From positions 1-49,573 of the forward strand of contig JAQBUF010000023.1 of NCBI GenBank assembly GCA_027623995.1: a stretch of 49,573 nt of DNA, written 5' to 3'. Both the position numbers and the translations under genes were made by a program. Position 1 is the stretch's first letter, and the number at the start of each line of letters is the position of its first letter. This DNA comes from Nitrospirota bacterium. Its GTDB lineage: Bacteria; Nitrospirota; Nitrospiria; Nitrospirales; UBA8639. Under the pieces are notes generated by a model. The model was not told the DNA's origin and did no database searches. It saw only the letters and a list, made by a program, of their open reading frames with translations. Below are positions 17,754 through 27,952 of this stretch, piece by piece.

Positions 17754-18776
17754 ATGAAAAAATATTCAAAATTTTTCAATATCTTGTGGTTATCTGCCAT
17801 TTGCAACTTCTGGGTTTGTACCGCTACGACACTTTCCTTTTCTCTGGTAGAACCACAACATGCTCGCACATATGTATCAGGCGAAAAAATTTCCATTCAT
17901 CTCGATATTGGCGAAGTCGCCGGAGTCACTGCCGTCCAATATTTTTGGTATGCCGAAGATGAAGACATGCTAGAAGAATTAGTTGCGGAAAAACTTGCTC
18001 TTACATCAGGCCCGAACCAACAGCCGCCATTTGGTGGAACCATTGAAGTTCCACGAACTGCCATTGGTGCCTATCGGCTCTTGGCTGTAGCGCAATTAGA
18101 AGCCGGGCAAGTGGATACTGAAAAGTGGGCGGTTTTTGATGAAATCATCATTCAGGTAGAACCCAACGCTCAACTGAGAGAAATAGATTTTGAAAGTGAA
18201 AAGCCTCTTCGATTTGGAAGTGCGGCATCAGCTCGAGTATACGATCAAGTGGATTTTCTAGGGAAAACACTTCCCCTCCTTGTCATGGGCCGATTTTCAG
18301 ATGGCACGATTCGATCTCTTCGGATGAAAAGTACGGGAACCACCTATGTGATTGAGGATGAAAACGTCGTGAGGATAAATGAGGACGGCTTACTTCGTCT
18401 TGTAGGAAATGGCAGTACTGTACTGACGGTTAATAATCGTGACAAAAAAGCCAAGTTGGAAATTCAAGTCAAAGTGCAGGCTGAAACCAACCAGCCCCCC
18501 ATTCCAAATCCAGGGAAGCCACAATCGGTCTATTCCAGTGAACCAGTCATTCTGAATGGACTCTTAAGCTACGACCCTGAAGGCACTTCACTCCAATACC
18601 GTTGGTCTCAGGTCCGTGGCAGTAAGATTTCCCTTCTCGATCCATACTCGGGAAAAGCCAGATTCTTAGCGCCATTCGTTCATGAAGAACGATTATTTCG
18701 ATTTAAACTACGGGTGACCGATACCCAAGGGGCGGATAGCATACCTGCCTATTTAGATGTCATCGTGACACCCTGA
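17754..18776 (+). CDS. Exported protein with Big_2-like and PKD-like immunoglobulin domains
   Basis: 340 residues from the ATG at 17754 (a TTG at 17742 is also in frame). No good ribosome site is visible. The N-terminal hydrophobic segment is followed by beta-rich sequence with no recognised domain. Residues about 200-245 (VVRINEDGLLRLVGNGSTVL, then LEIQVKVQ) resemble a bacterial Ig-like Big_2 strand pattern, and the last 90 residues (NQPPIPNPGKPQSVYSS, GLLSYDPEGTSLQYRWSQV, LRVTDTQGADS) are a PKD/K319-type fold. It is probably a cell-surface or periplasmic binding protein. Confidence 0.7.
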   Translation: MKKYSKFFNILWLSAICNFWVCTATTLSFSLVEPQHARTYVSGEKISIHLDIGEVAGVTAVQYFWYAEDEDMLEELVAEKLALTSGPNQQPPFGGTIEVPRTAIGAYRLLAVAQLEAGQVDTEKWAVFDEIIIQVEPNAQLREIDFESEKPLRFGSAASARVYDQVDFLGKTLPLLVMGRFSDGTIRSLRMKSTGTTYVIEDENVVRINEDGLLRLVGNGSTVLTVNNRDKKAKLEIQVKVQAETNQPPIPNPGKPQSVYSSEPVILNGLLSYDPEGTSLQYRWSQVRGSKISLLDPYSGKARFLAPFVHEERLFRFKLRVTDTQGADSIPAYLDVIVTP

Positions 18777-18802
18777 TTTTCCCATCCCCCGAAACAACGC
18801 AT

Positions 18803-19441
18803 TCACCGAGAAACAAAGGGATTGCACTGCTGCTCAAATCCAATTTGCGTCTCTGCGCCATGACCGGTAATGACGGTCGTCATTTCATCGAGGGTATATA
18901 TACGCTCACGAATTGACTCTTGAATGGCCTGAGAATCACCACCCCACAAATCGGTTCGACCGACTCCACCTCGAAAGAGAGTATCCCCCGATAAAAGCAG
19001 TTGGTCTTGAGGGAAGTGGAAACACATTGATCCAGGAGTATGGCCAGGAGTATGAAGCGCCCGCCCCTTAATGGTGCCAAACGACAATACCTCTTCATCC
19101 CGCATACAATGATCGGGGTCTGGAGCTTTCACATACGGCACTCCAAACATACGACATTGCACCTCAAGAATTTTCCAGAGTTCAAGGTCAGCCTCATGTA
19201 TGCCCAGGGGAGCCTGTGTCGCTGCTCGTATTTCTCCTGAAGCTAGGAAATGATCAAAGTGCGCGTGCGTATGGTAGACTCCAACGATCGTCAGTCCCAG
19301 CCGTTCGACTTCATTTAAAATCCGCGTGGCATCACCGCCGGGATCAACGACAATCGCTTGCTTGGTTTCTGAATCCCCCAGAATCGAACAATTACATCCG
19401 AGTGGTGGAACCGTAAAAGTTTTTCGAATCAATTCAGCCAT
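18803..19441 (-). CDS. MBL-fold metallo-hydrolase, glyoxalase II type
   Basis: 212 residues. The zinc motif HTHAHFDH is at residues 57-64, a second histidine at HTPGHTPGSM (about 131-140), the bridging aspartate in LLSGDTLFRGGVGRTDL and the last histidine in VITGHGAETQ. These are all the metal ligands of the two-metal site in glyoxalase II-like enzymes. Length fits the short YcbL-type hydroxyacylglutathione hydrolases rather than long GloB. GGGAGC precedes the ATG. Confidence 0.88.
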   Translation of the reverse strand: MAELIRKTFTVPPLGCNCSILGDSETKQAIVVDPGGDATRILNEVERLGLTIVGVYHTHAHFDHFLASGEIRAATQAPLGIHEADLELWKILEVQCRMFGVPYVKAPDPDHCMRDEEVLSFGTIKGRALHTPGHTPGSMCFHFPQDQLLLSGDTLFRGGVGRTDLWGGDSQAIQESIRERIYTLDEMTTVITGHGAETQIGFEQQCNPFVSR

Positions 19442-19617
19442 GAAGCTCCCTTTCTGGAAATTGAGAAATCAAAACGTATCTCTCCTCGTTGAGATGATCA
19501 ACCCATCTCTGTTGGAGAATTCCCATTTGCATAAAAAGACGAAGCAGATTACAATTCTAGGGTAGATAGTATTTTCAACCTCTCCTCATTCTTAAACATT
19601 CTTTGTAATAGCCTCCT

Positions 19618-20457
19618 GTGAATAACAACAAGAATCTCACCCCCCCCACACCTCTACCCGCGTACAACCATTTCCAGACAGGTCGCCTAACCAAATCTCT
19701 GTTGTTGGTGATCATTTTGTGCCTATTCCCCATTCTTCAAGGCTGCCCTCAAGACAGGACGCCTCTTTTGGAAGAGGAAAATGGCGAACTCAAAAAGCTC
19801 GCGGCTAAACAGGAATCGATGCTTATTACCCTGCAAGAAGGCAATCGGGTCCTGCAAGGACAAATTGATCGACTCAATCAAGAGTTACGGGAAGAACAGA
19901 AGGAGCAAGATCAAAAACTTAAGTCTGCTCAAGAAACCGGACAAGGGTTCGCCACTGAACAACGAGCCCTCACCCAACAAATGACTGAACTCGCCAAAGA
20001 AAATCGGAAGCTGACCAATGACAGTCAATGGTTACGTCGCCAACGTGACCTCTTTCGTCAATCAATTTCCGCTCAAACGTCCGAGGCCAATGCCCAAACC
20101 TTCTCAGTCGGTCTTTCTCCAATGATCGAGGCCACAAAACAGGCCTTGCTTCAACATGGATATTCGATCTTGGCAAAAATGGCCACTGACCAGAAAGCCG
20201 TGTTTGTCACCGAACGAAAAACCTCGGCCTCGGCCTCGCTTGAATTACCGGGCTTTCGCAACCAATATCTACTCGTGCTAGATGGAGTCGGGCAGGATGC
20301 CACCACGTTACGAGTCAAGGCGGCTTATGAAAAAATTTCGCAAGACGGGAAGATTCTTGGGGTGAGCGATTCTGAGAAGGCTGACCTAGAGCTGAGAATG
20401 ATTCGAGCGGTCGAGGACATGCTTCAAGCGCCAACCAGCCCTCCTGCAGAGCAGTAA
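19618..20457 (+). CDS. Coiled-coil lipoprotein
   Basis: 279 residues from a GTG at 19618, with no good ribosome site; a start further in is possible. A hydrophobic stretch (SLLLVIILCLFPILQGC) ends in a lipobox LQGC near residue 42, so the mature protein is a lipoprotein. Residues about 55-145 are a long coiled coil rich in Glu, Gln and Lys heptads (ENGELKKLAAKQESM, NRVLQGQIDRLNQELREEQ). A globular C-terminal domain of about 110 residues follows (MIEATKQALLQHGYSILAKM, YLLVLDGVGQDATTLRVKAA). It could be a periplasmic spacer; its partner is unknown. Confidence 0.7.
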   Translation: MNNNKNLTPPTPLPAYNHFQTGRLTKSLLLVIILCLFPILQGCPQDRTPLLEEENGELKKLAAKQESMLITLQEGNRVLQGQIDRLNQELREEQKEQDQKLKSAQETGQGFATEQRALTQQMTELAKENRKLTNDSQWLRRQRDLFRQSISAQTSEANAQTFSVGLSPMIEATKQALLQHGYSILAKMATDQKAVFVTERKTSASASLELPGFRNQYLLVLDGVGQDATTLRVKAAYEKISQDGKILGVSDSEKADLELRMIRAVEDMLQAPTSPPAEQ

Positions 20458-20489
20458 GCCTCAGCCCCCATCCCCCCGATTAAGTTACC

Positions 20490-21564
20490 TCACAGGCTGT
20501 TCGCAAGTTGATAGCCTTCACGAAGAAGGCCAGCTTCTTGATGTGCAGTATTCTGAAGTTCTGGATATTGTCCTTCAATAAATTCGACGAACAAATAAAT
20601 CTTTACCAAGAAATAATCAAAAGGCGTTTTGGTAGCTCGTGGTTCGCGAAACCAAAACGTGAAAAATTCTGAAAATGCATTCTCGACATCACACAACCCC
20701 TCACATGTTCGAGGAAACATTTCACGAAGATCTCCACCCCACACACAAATTTCATCAGGAAGATAGCGTTTCTGATACCGCTCCAACCCACCGTCATCAT
20801 CAGCAAGCTGCCCGACCAAGGACAACGCCTGACGATCGACTTGGCCGCTCGCCACTTGCGCGTAGATCTGATATGGCTCAACAGCCATTCTCGCTGACGA
20901 AGGCTCTCTGGCCAAAGAACGCGTTTCTACAACAGGCCATCCCACGTCACGCCTCTCCTGACGCTCCCACCACCCATACCTCTCAATAAATCGACGATAC
21001 TCATCGACAATCAAGGGAATCGGTTTTGTATCGACTTCCATCGCCACGCCTTTGAGATTGGTTAGCCCTGGATGAGCCAACACTTGACCCAACATGTCAA
21101 AAAGCACTTGTGGCACCTTTGCCCCATGAGCATCAATCCAAGGAGGCAAGAGGGAACCAACGTCATCGCTCGAATCCAACTCGTTTGGGTGGTTCGCTAA
21201 TCCAGCCATATTAATCTGCACCACGCGAGACAAAGGAAAACTCGCGAGCACCTCATCCAAAAATTTTCCCACCGTTTGGCTACGCCATCGGCCAGAATAT
21301 CGACACACCGTCCACACATGCCCGATGTCCAAAACTAAGCCGCATGGCGCCCGCTCCGTGAGTAAGGAAAAAATCCGAATAGGCCAAATCTCCAACACTA
21401 AAATACGTGAGTGGAGGAGTCTCTAATAACAACAGCGGAGGAGCCTGAGTAGAATCCAAAAACCTGGCATCCATCTCTCGTTGAAGATGGATGGCATTGC
21501 TAGCCGTCATCTCAGCGCTTGCCTTGGTAAACAGGGGCGGCAAATACGTTCCAAGCGTAGCCAT
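20490..21564 (-). pseudogene. DUF692 (MbnB-like) gene, 5'-truncated and frameshifted
   Basis: Two overlapping frames join to one DUF692-like protein. The first (from ATG 21564) reads to LLLLETPPLTYFSVGDLAYS; the second continues with SLLTERAPCGLVLDIGHVWT, then VVQINMAGLANHP, PPWIDAHGAKVPQVLFDML and AMEVDTKPIPLIVDEYRRF. These match the family's metal-binding TIM barrel (DIGHV, INMAG, DAHG, MEVD). The switch falls at a run of six T at about 21370-21375 (minus-strand order GGATTTTTTCC); removing one T restores one frame. The first 100 or so residues of the family are absent because gltD ends just upstream. A C-terminal tail of about 130 residues is unassigned. A sequencing error could explain the frameshift but not the truncation. 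Confidence 0.7.
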
Positions 21565-21666
21565 AGCTCAGAACATAAAGATGGAGAGGAAGCACGAAAC
21601 AGTTTCCGCGACAAATAGAAAACGATTGCGTTGAATATATTTAAGAAGAAAGTGCGATCGAAAGGA

Positions 21667-23100
21667 TTACCGAGATGAACCGGACGCGCGATGTCCGGCT
21701 TTAAGATAGGCATCGACACCTGAGGCGACTTTACGGCCTTCGGCAATAGCCCAAACAATGAGTGAGGCTCCCCGTTTGGTATCGCCTGCAGCAAAGATAC
21801 CATCTTTATTGGTCATGAAGTTTTCATCCACCGAGACACTGCCTCGCGGGCCATACTCCACACCAAGATTATCTAGCAATCCATTTTTCACAGGACCGGT
21901 AAAGCCCATGGCTAACAAGACTAAATCTACATCCATTTCAAACTCGGTGCCAGCAACGGGTGTAAATTTCCCCGCTTCAAAGGCGACTTGATGCCCGTGC
22001 AATTTGGTGACCTGCCCATCTTTACCTGTGAACTTTGTCGTAGACACACTCCATTGCCGATCACAACCCTCTTCATGGGCATGTGATGTACGCAGCTGCA
22101 TGGGCCACATCGGCCATGGTGTGGACTCGGCACGATCCGATGGAGGCTGCGGCAACAATTCAAATTGATGAACTTCTTTGCACCCTTGACGATGAGCGGT
22201 TCCCAAACAATCAGACCCCGTATCGCCACCACCAATAATCACCACGCGTTTATCTTTTGCACTGATTTGTCCAACGAGGCTATCGCCTGCATTGGTTTTA
22301 TTTTGTTGGGTGAGATATTCCATGGCAAAATGGACACCGAGTAACTCGCGTCCAGGGATCGGCAAATCACGCGCCTGTTCAGCGCCAAGGGTTAAGCAGA
22401 CAGCATCAAACTTCTGAGCCAACGCTTCGCTCGTGACATCGATCCCAACGTTCACGCTTGTCTCAAACTTCACGCCTTCAGCCACCATCTGATCCAACCG
22501 TCGATCAAGAACCCACTTCTCCATCTTGAAGTCTGGAATGCCATAGCGAAGCAAGCCACCGATCCTGTCGGCCTTTTCGTAAACGGTCACAGTATGTCCA
22601 GCCCGAGTTAATTGCTGAGCGGCCGCTAGCCCAGCAGGTCCTGATCCCACCACCGCCACGGTCTTACCTGTTGTCACCACTGGCAGAACCGGATCAATCC
22701 AGCCTTCATCAAAACCACGGTCAATAATATTCCACTCGACCACACGAATCGATACAGGGTCAGCGTTGATCCCAAGCACGCATGAAGATTCGCACGGAGC
22801 CGGACACAGGCGTCCAGTAAACTCCGGAAAGTTATTCGTCGAATGAAGCGCCTTGAGTGCATCTTTCCATCGGCCACGATGTACCAGATCATTCCATTCA
22901 GGAATCAAATTGACGACAGGGCACCCATTCGTGGACTGGCAAAATGGTACGCCGCAGTCCATGCATCGCCCACCCTGCTTGCGAATCTTATCTTCAGGAA
23001 ACGGCTCATAGACCTCATTCCAATCCAACACGCGCAGTTCGACGTTTCGACGCTTTGGGCCCTCACGAGCAAACTTGAGAAACCCTCGAGGATCACCCAC
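21667..23100 (-). CDS. gltD: Glutamate synthase small subunit
   Basis: 477 residues from GTG 23100, the start whose MGDPRGFLKF N-terminus matches the family; the frame stays open upstream inside gltB. GGGG lies 6 bases before it, and the GTG overlaps the gltB stop by 8 bases, so translation is coupled. N-terminal cysteine sets for the two [4Fe-4S] clusters are visible (GGRCMDCGVPFC, GCPVVNLIPEWN, CPAPCESSCV). FAD-binding VAVVGSGPAGLAAAQ and NADPH-binding VVIIGGGDTGSDCLG follow. The protein passes electrons from NADPH to GltB for glutamate formation from glutamine and 2-oxoglutarate. Confidence 0.96.
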   Translation of the reverse strand: MGDPRGFLKFAREGPKRRNVELRVLDWNEVYEPFPEDKIRKQGGRCMDCGVPFCQSTNGCPVVNLIPEWNDLVHRGRWKDALKALHSTNNFPEFTGRLCPAPCESSCVLGINADPVSIRVVEWNIIDRGFDEGWIDPVLPVVTTGKTVAVVGSGPAGLAAAQQLTRAGHTVTVYEKADRIGGLLRYGIPDFKMEKWVLDRRLDQMVAEGVKFETSVNVGIDVTSEALAQKFDAVCLTLGAEQARDLPIPGRELLGVHFAMEYLTQQNKTNAGDSLVGQISAKDKRVVIIGGGDTGSDCLGTAHRQGCKEVHQFELLPQPPSDRAESTPWPMWPMQLRTSHAHEEGCDRQWSVSTTKFTGKDGQVTKLHGHQVAFEAGKFTPVAGTEFEMDVDLVLLAMGFTGPVKNGLLDNLGVEYGPRGSVSVDENFMTNKDGIFAAGDTKRGASLIVWAIAEGRKVASGVDAYLKAGHRASGSSR

Positions 23101-26100
23101 GGCCAACCCCTTGTATTTCTCGCCCACCTTTTTTGACGGCAGCTTTCCGCTCAGCCAACACACGCTTGTAATCCATCGGCATCACTTTCACGAATTTCGA
23201 CACCATGCTTGGCCAAGAATCCATAATCATCTTCGCCTTTCGACTTCCCGTATATTTCGCATGTGCTTCAATCAATGTTTTCAAGGTGTGCATATCATCG
23301 GGATCCACAACCTTTTCTAATTCCACCATCCCGAGATTGCAGCGTGTTTCAAATTTTCCATCCTCGTTCATCACATAGGCTTCACCACCGGACATACCTG
23401 CAGCAAAATTTCTGCCGGTTTTTCCAAGGACCACCACGACGCCTCCGGTCATATATTCACAGCAATGATCGCCAGTGCCTTCAATCACCGTACGCACACC
23501 ACTATTTCGTACCGCAAAACGCTCCCCAGCCGTACCATAGACATAACACTCGCCTTTGGTCGCCCCATAGAGTGACGTGTTGCCAATTAAAATGGTGTCT
23601 TCCGGTGTAAAGGTACAACCCTTTGGCGGGGTCACAATAATTTTCCCACCGGACAGGCCTTTACCAAGATAATCGTTCGACTCGCCTTCGAGGGTGAGGG
23701 TAATGCCACGGGAAACAAACGCGCCAAATGATTGGCCAGCGGACCCGTTAAAATTGAGTGTAATGGTATCGGGCGGCAATCCTTCCTCACCATACTTACG
23801 GGCAATGTGACTAGATAAAATCGTCCCGGTCGTGCGATTGGTGTTTCGAATCGGGAAATCACAGACCACCTTCTCACCGTTATCGATCGCAGGTTGGCAT
23901 AATTCGACCAACTTGTTATCAAGCACATGTTCAAGGCCATGGTCTTGACGATCCTGGCAATGCGTTTTGACATGAGGCTCGACCTCAGGTTTCCACAGCA
24001 AGGGCGAAAGATCTAAACCTTTCGCTTTCCAATGATCCATGGCTTTTTGCACTTTGAGTTTATCAACACGTCCAATCATGTCCGTGAATTTTCTAAAGCC
24101 AAGTTGAGCCATGAGTTGGCGCACTTCCTCGGCAACAAAAAAGAAGAAATTCACGACGTGCTCAGGTTGCCCAGTAAACCGTTTGCGCAATTCAGGGTCT
24201 TGGGTCGCGACGCCAACCGGGCAGGTATTTAAATGACACTTCCGCATCATGATGCACCCTTCCACAATCAGCGGGGCCGTAGAAAAACCAAATTCCTCAG
24301 CACCAAGCAACGCGGCGATCACGACATCACGTCCTGTTTTTAATTGCCCATCGGTCTCGACGCGAATTCGCCCACGCAAATCGTTGAGTACCAAGGTCTG
24401 ATGCGTTTCAGCCAATCCAAGTTCCCAGGGAATTCCGGCATATTTAATAGACGAAAGCGGTGACGCTCCAGTCCCACCAGAATCGCCGCTAATCAACACC
24501 TTGTCCGCATGTGCTTTAGAAACCCCGGCCGCCACCGTGCCCACGCCTATTTCCGACACTAACTTCACCGACACCTCGGCCTGGGGATTGGAATTTTTCA
24601 GATCGAAAATCAGCTGGGCCAAATCTTCAATGGAATAAATATCATGGTGCGGAGGCGGCGAGATCAAACCGACACCAGGGGTAGAAAACCGCATATTGGC
24701 GATAGCCTCATCGACTTTATGGCCGGGTAGTTGTCCACCTTCCCCAGGCTTCGCACCTTGCGCCATTTTGATTTGCAATTCTTTCGCATGCACCAAGTAA
24801 TTCGCCGTCACCCCAAATCGCCCAGAGGCCACTTGCTTGATATACGAATTTTTGGAATCCCCATTCGGCAAAGGTTTGAATCGTTCAGCATCTTCCCCGC
24901 CTTCGCCGGTATTACTTTTTCCGCCAATGCGGTTCATCGCAATCGCCAGAGTCTCATGCGATTCCTTGGAAATTGCGCCATACGACATGGCCCCGGTGGT
25001 GAAGCGCTTCACGATATCTTTCACCGAGTCGACTTCATCAATAGGCACAGGTTCCGGAACGAATTTAAAATCAAACAAGCCACGAAGATTGGAACGACGC
25101 GTACTTTCATCATTGATCAACGCAGAAAACTCTTGGAAGGTCTTCGGGTCATTCGTCTTGGTGGCATGCTGCAATTTATAAATGGTTTCTGGATTCCAAT
25201 TATGATGTTCACCTTGGATTCGGTAGTGAATCTCGCTCCCGAAATCGAGTTGCCGGATCGCTGCAGGTTCGTATGCCACGGAGTGACGCCGTAAGGTTTC
25301 GTCACCGATCTCCCGCATCCCAATACCTTCTATCCGAGAAGGCGTTCCGGTGAAATACCGATCCACAAGTTCATGGCTCAGTCCGATGGCCTCAAAGATT
25401 TGTGCGCCACAATAGGACTGCACCGTGGAAATCCCCATCTTGGAAAAGATCTTGAGCAAACCCTTATTAATAGCCTTAATAAATTTCCCAGAGGCAGTAT
25501 CCGCATCAACGCCTTCAGGCAAATATTCCTCACGTTCCAAATCCACATAGGTTTCAAACACTAAATAGGGGTTCACCACGCCAGCACCGTAGCCAATCAA
25601 ACAGGCAAAATGGTGGACATCGCGTGGCTCGCCGGTTTCGAGGATTAATCCTACTTCCGTCCGCGTCGCTTCACGCACTAAATGATGATGGACCGCTGAT
25701 ATGGCCAACAGGCTTGGGATAGGGGCCCATTCTTCATTGATTCCACGATCGCTTAAAATGAGAAATTTGTATCCCTCTTTAATCGCTTTGGACGCATCAC
25801 GACATAACTGATCCACCGCAGAACCCAAACCATCCGGCCCCTCGCTCACCCGGAACAACATCGAGAGAGTCTTACTCGCAAAATTGGGATCTTCGAACTC
25901 GCGGATTTTCTGCAACTCAGCATTCGTCAAAATTGGCTGGCGAACTTTAATCCGACGACAGGCTTCCGGCGTTTCCTGAATAAGATTAGGTTTGGGCCCA
26001 ATGTTGGTCACCAGTGACATCACCAGTTGTTCGCGAATCGGATCAATCGGCGGATTCGTGACTTGGGCAAACAATTGCTTGAAGTACTTGGGAAGCAGTT

Positions 26101-27649
26101 GGGGTCGATTCGAAAGCACGGCTAACGGCGTGTCCGTCCCCATGGAGGATGTGGGTTCCTCGCCATTGATTCCCATCGGAGACAGCACCATTTTCAATTC
26201 TTCAATCGTAACACCAAAGGCTTGTTGACGCTGCCGAAGAGTTTGATGATCAGGCTGCGGCACACTCAACGGCTCTGGCAACTCGTCTAATGACACGCGA
26301 TGTTGAGTGAGCCAAGACCGATAGGGTTTGCGCCCAGCGATATCAGTTTTAATTTCTTCGTCGTCAATAATTCGCCCTTGCACGGTATCAACCAAAAACA
26401 TCCGCCCAGGTTTAAGCCGGCCCTTCTCACGAATGTTTTTCGCCTCGGTGGGAAGCACCCCCGCTTCGGAGGCCAACACCACCAGATCATCGGTGGTCAC
26501 CTGATACCGGCAAGGCCGCAACCCATTTCGATCGAGTGTCGCGCCAATGAGTTTGCCATCCGTGAACGCGACCGCTGCCGGTCCGTCCCAGGGTTCCATC
26601 ATGGAAGCATGATATTCATAGAACCCACGGCGATCTAAACTCATGTGGGGATTTCCCACCCACGGCTCAGGAATAAGCATCATCATGGCATGCGGGAGAG
26701 AACGCCCAGCCATGACCAAAAATTCAACGGCATTGTCCAGACATGCAGAGTCGCTTTGGTTTTCGTACACAATGGGATAGAGCTTTTCGAGATCCTCTCC
26801 AAACAGTTCAGACTCCAATCGACCCTGCCTGGCTCGCATCCAATTCACATTCCCACGAAGCGTATTAATCTCACCATTGTGGACCGTATAGCGATAGGGA
26901 TGTGCGAGAGTCCAGGTCGGAAACGTGTTTGTGCTAAACCGCGAATGAACTAACGCAAGAGCTGACACCATGCTGGTATCTTCGAGGTCAGAGAAAAAAT
27001 GTCCGAGCTGTTCAGGCAAGAGCATGCCCTTGAAGACAATCGTATTGGCCGAAAGGCTGCAAATGTATACTCGGCCACGCTCGACCAACGCGGATTCTCG
27101 AATGGCACGCGCAATGCGTTTCCGCACGACATAGAGCTTCCGCTCAAATTGCGCTTCATTGAGAATATCGCGAGCAATGAAAAACTGTCGAATATATGGA
27201 AGAGTCTGCTTGGCTTGATCCCCAACATGCTCCAACTTCACGGGCACATCACGCCAACCTAAAAACCTTGCGCCTTCTTCACGAATAATGGTTTCGAACA
27301 ACCCTTCGCATTGATGACGTAACGGCTCATCCTGCGGAAGGAATACCATACCCACGCCGTAGCCCCCAGCTTCGGGAAGAGTGATGCCAATATCCTTGGT
27401 CGCTCGGCTGAAAAACTCATGAGAAATTTGCATGAGAATCCCCGCCCCATCACCGGTACACGGATCGCATCCCTGCGCCCCTCGATGATGAAGATTTTTG
27501 AGAACCTCGAGCCCTTGCTGAACAATATCGTGAGATTTGTGCCCTTTAATATTGGCCACAAACCCAATGCCGCACCCATCCTTCTCATTACGAGGATCAT
27601 AGAGCCCTTGCTTGGGCGGCATACCATAAAAATTTGATGGATCAGTCAT
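23093..27649 (-). CDS. gltB: Glutamate synthase large subunit
   Basis: 1518 residues from ATG 27649 (GTG 27664 is in frame; no ribosome site is clear at either). The class II glutaminase nucleophile is the Cys of NEKDGCGIGFVANI near residue 26, so the prosequence is short. The central and FMN-binding synthase domains follow (FVPEPVPIDEVDSV, SGDSGGTGASPLSS, GAEEFGFSTAPLI), with the [3Fe-4S] loop CHLNTCPVGVATQDP at about 1135-1150 and the C-terminal GXGXG beta helix (GLSGGKIIVTPP, YMTGGVVVVLGKTGRNFAAG). It converts glutamine and 2-oxoglutarate to two glutamates with GltD. Confidence 0.97.
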   Translation of the reverse strand: MTDPSNFYGMPPKQGLYDPRNEKDGCGIGFVANIKGHKSHDIVQQGLEVLKNLHHRGAQGCDPCTGDGAGILMQISHEFFSRATKDIGITLPEAGGYGVGMVFLPQDEPLRHQCEGLFETIIREEGARFLGWRDVPVKLEHVGDQAKQTLPYIRQFFIARDILNEAQFERKLYVVRKRIARAIRESALVERGRVYICSLSANTIVFKGMLLPEQLGHFFSDLEDTSMVSALALVHSRFSTNTFPTWTLAHPYRYTVHNGEINTLRGNVNWMRARQGRLESELFGEDLEKLYPIVYENQSDSACLDNAVEFLVMAGRSLPHAMMMLIPEPWVGNPHMSLDRRGFYEYHASMMEPWDGPAAVAFTDGKLIGATLDRNGLRPCRYQVTTDDLVVLASEAGVLPTEAKNIREKGRLKPGRMFLVDTVQGRIIDDEEIKTDIAGRKPYRSWLTQHRVSLDELPEPLSVPQPDHQTLRQRQQAFGVTIEELKMVLSPMGINGEEPTSSMGTDTPLAVLSNRPQLLPKYFKQLFAQVTNPPIDPIREQLVMSLVTNIGPKPNLIQETPEACRRIKVRQPILTNAELQKIREFEDPNFASKTLSMLFRVSEGPDGLGSAVDQLCRDASKAIKEGYKFLILSDRGINEEWAPIPSLLAISAVHHHLVREATRTEVGLILETGEPRDVHHFACLIGYGAGVVNPYLVFETYVDLEREEYLPEGVDADTASGKFIKAINKGLLKIFSKMGISTVQSYCGAQIFEAIGLSHELVDRYFTGTPSRIEGIGMREIGDETLRRHSVAYEPAAIRQLDFGSEIHYRIQGEHHNWNPETIYKLQHATKTNDPKTFQEFSALINDESTRRSNLRGLFDFKFVPEPVPIDEVDSVKDIVKRFTTGAMSYGAISKESHETLAIAMNRIGGKSNTGEGGEDAERFKPLPNGDSKNSYIKQVASGRFGVTANYLVHAKELQIKMAQGAKPGEGGQLPGHKVDEAIANMRFSTPGVGLISPPPHHDIYSIEDLAQLIFDLKNSNPQAEVSVKLVSEIGVGTVAAGVSKAHADKVLISGDSGGTGASPLSSIKYAGIPWELGLAETHQTLVLNDLRGRIRVETDGQLKTGRDVVIAALLGAEEFGFSTAPLIVEGCIMMRKCHLNTCPVGVATQDPELRKRFTGQPEHVVNFFFFVAEEVRQLMAQLGFRKFTDMIGRVDKLKVQKAMDHWKAKGLDLSPLLWKPEVEPHVKTHCQDRQDHGLEHVLDNKLVELCQPAIDNGEKVVCDFPIRNTNRTTGTILSSHIARKYGEEGLPPDTITLNFNGSAGQSFGAFVSRGITLTLEGESNDYLGKGLSGGKIIVTPPKGCTFTPEDTILIGNTSLYGATKGECYVYGTAGERFAVRNSGVRTVIEGTGDHCCEYMTGGVVVVLGKTGRNFAAGMSGGEAYVMNEDGKFETRCNLGMVELEKVVDPDDMHTLKTLIEAHAKYTGSRKAKMIMDSWPSMVSKFVKVMPMDYKRVLAERKAAVKKGGREIQGVGRG

Positions 27650-27952
27650 AATAATTGGTACCACAGTCCATGGTCAGGAATTCCCAAGGGACCTTCGCGT
27701 TCAGGACAAAATTGAGAAGGTCCCCGATAACCACATCCACCCTAACTTATTCAAAGAAAAGGGAAACGGTGAGGAAAACGGGTAAAAAGAAAATTTACTT
27801 GAAGGCTTCGGAAAGTGTCAAGGAACCCATCATTTTCCAAAAAATCACCAAGATGCCACTCAACGTCCGACTCAATTGATTCATGGTCCATACCGACAAA
27901 CTGAAAAAGAAACTCTCAACTAGTACCGATCTCAATTATACGAGGGAAGTCT

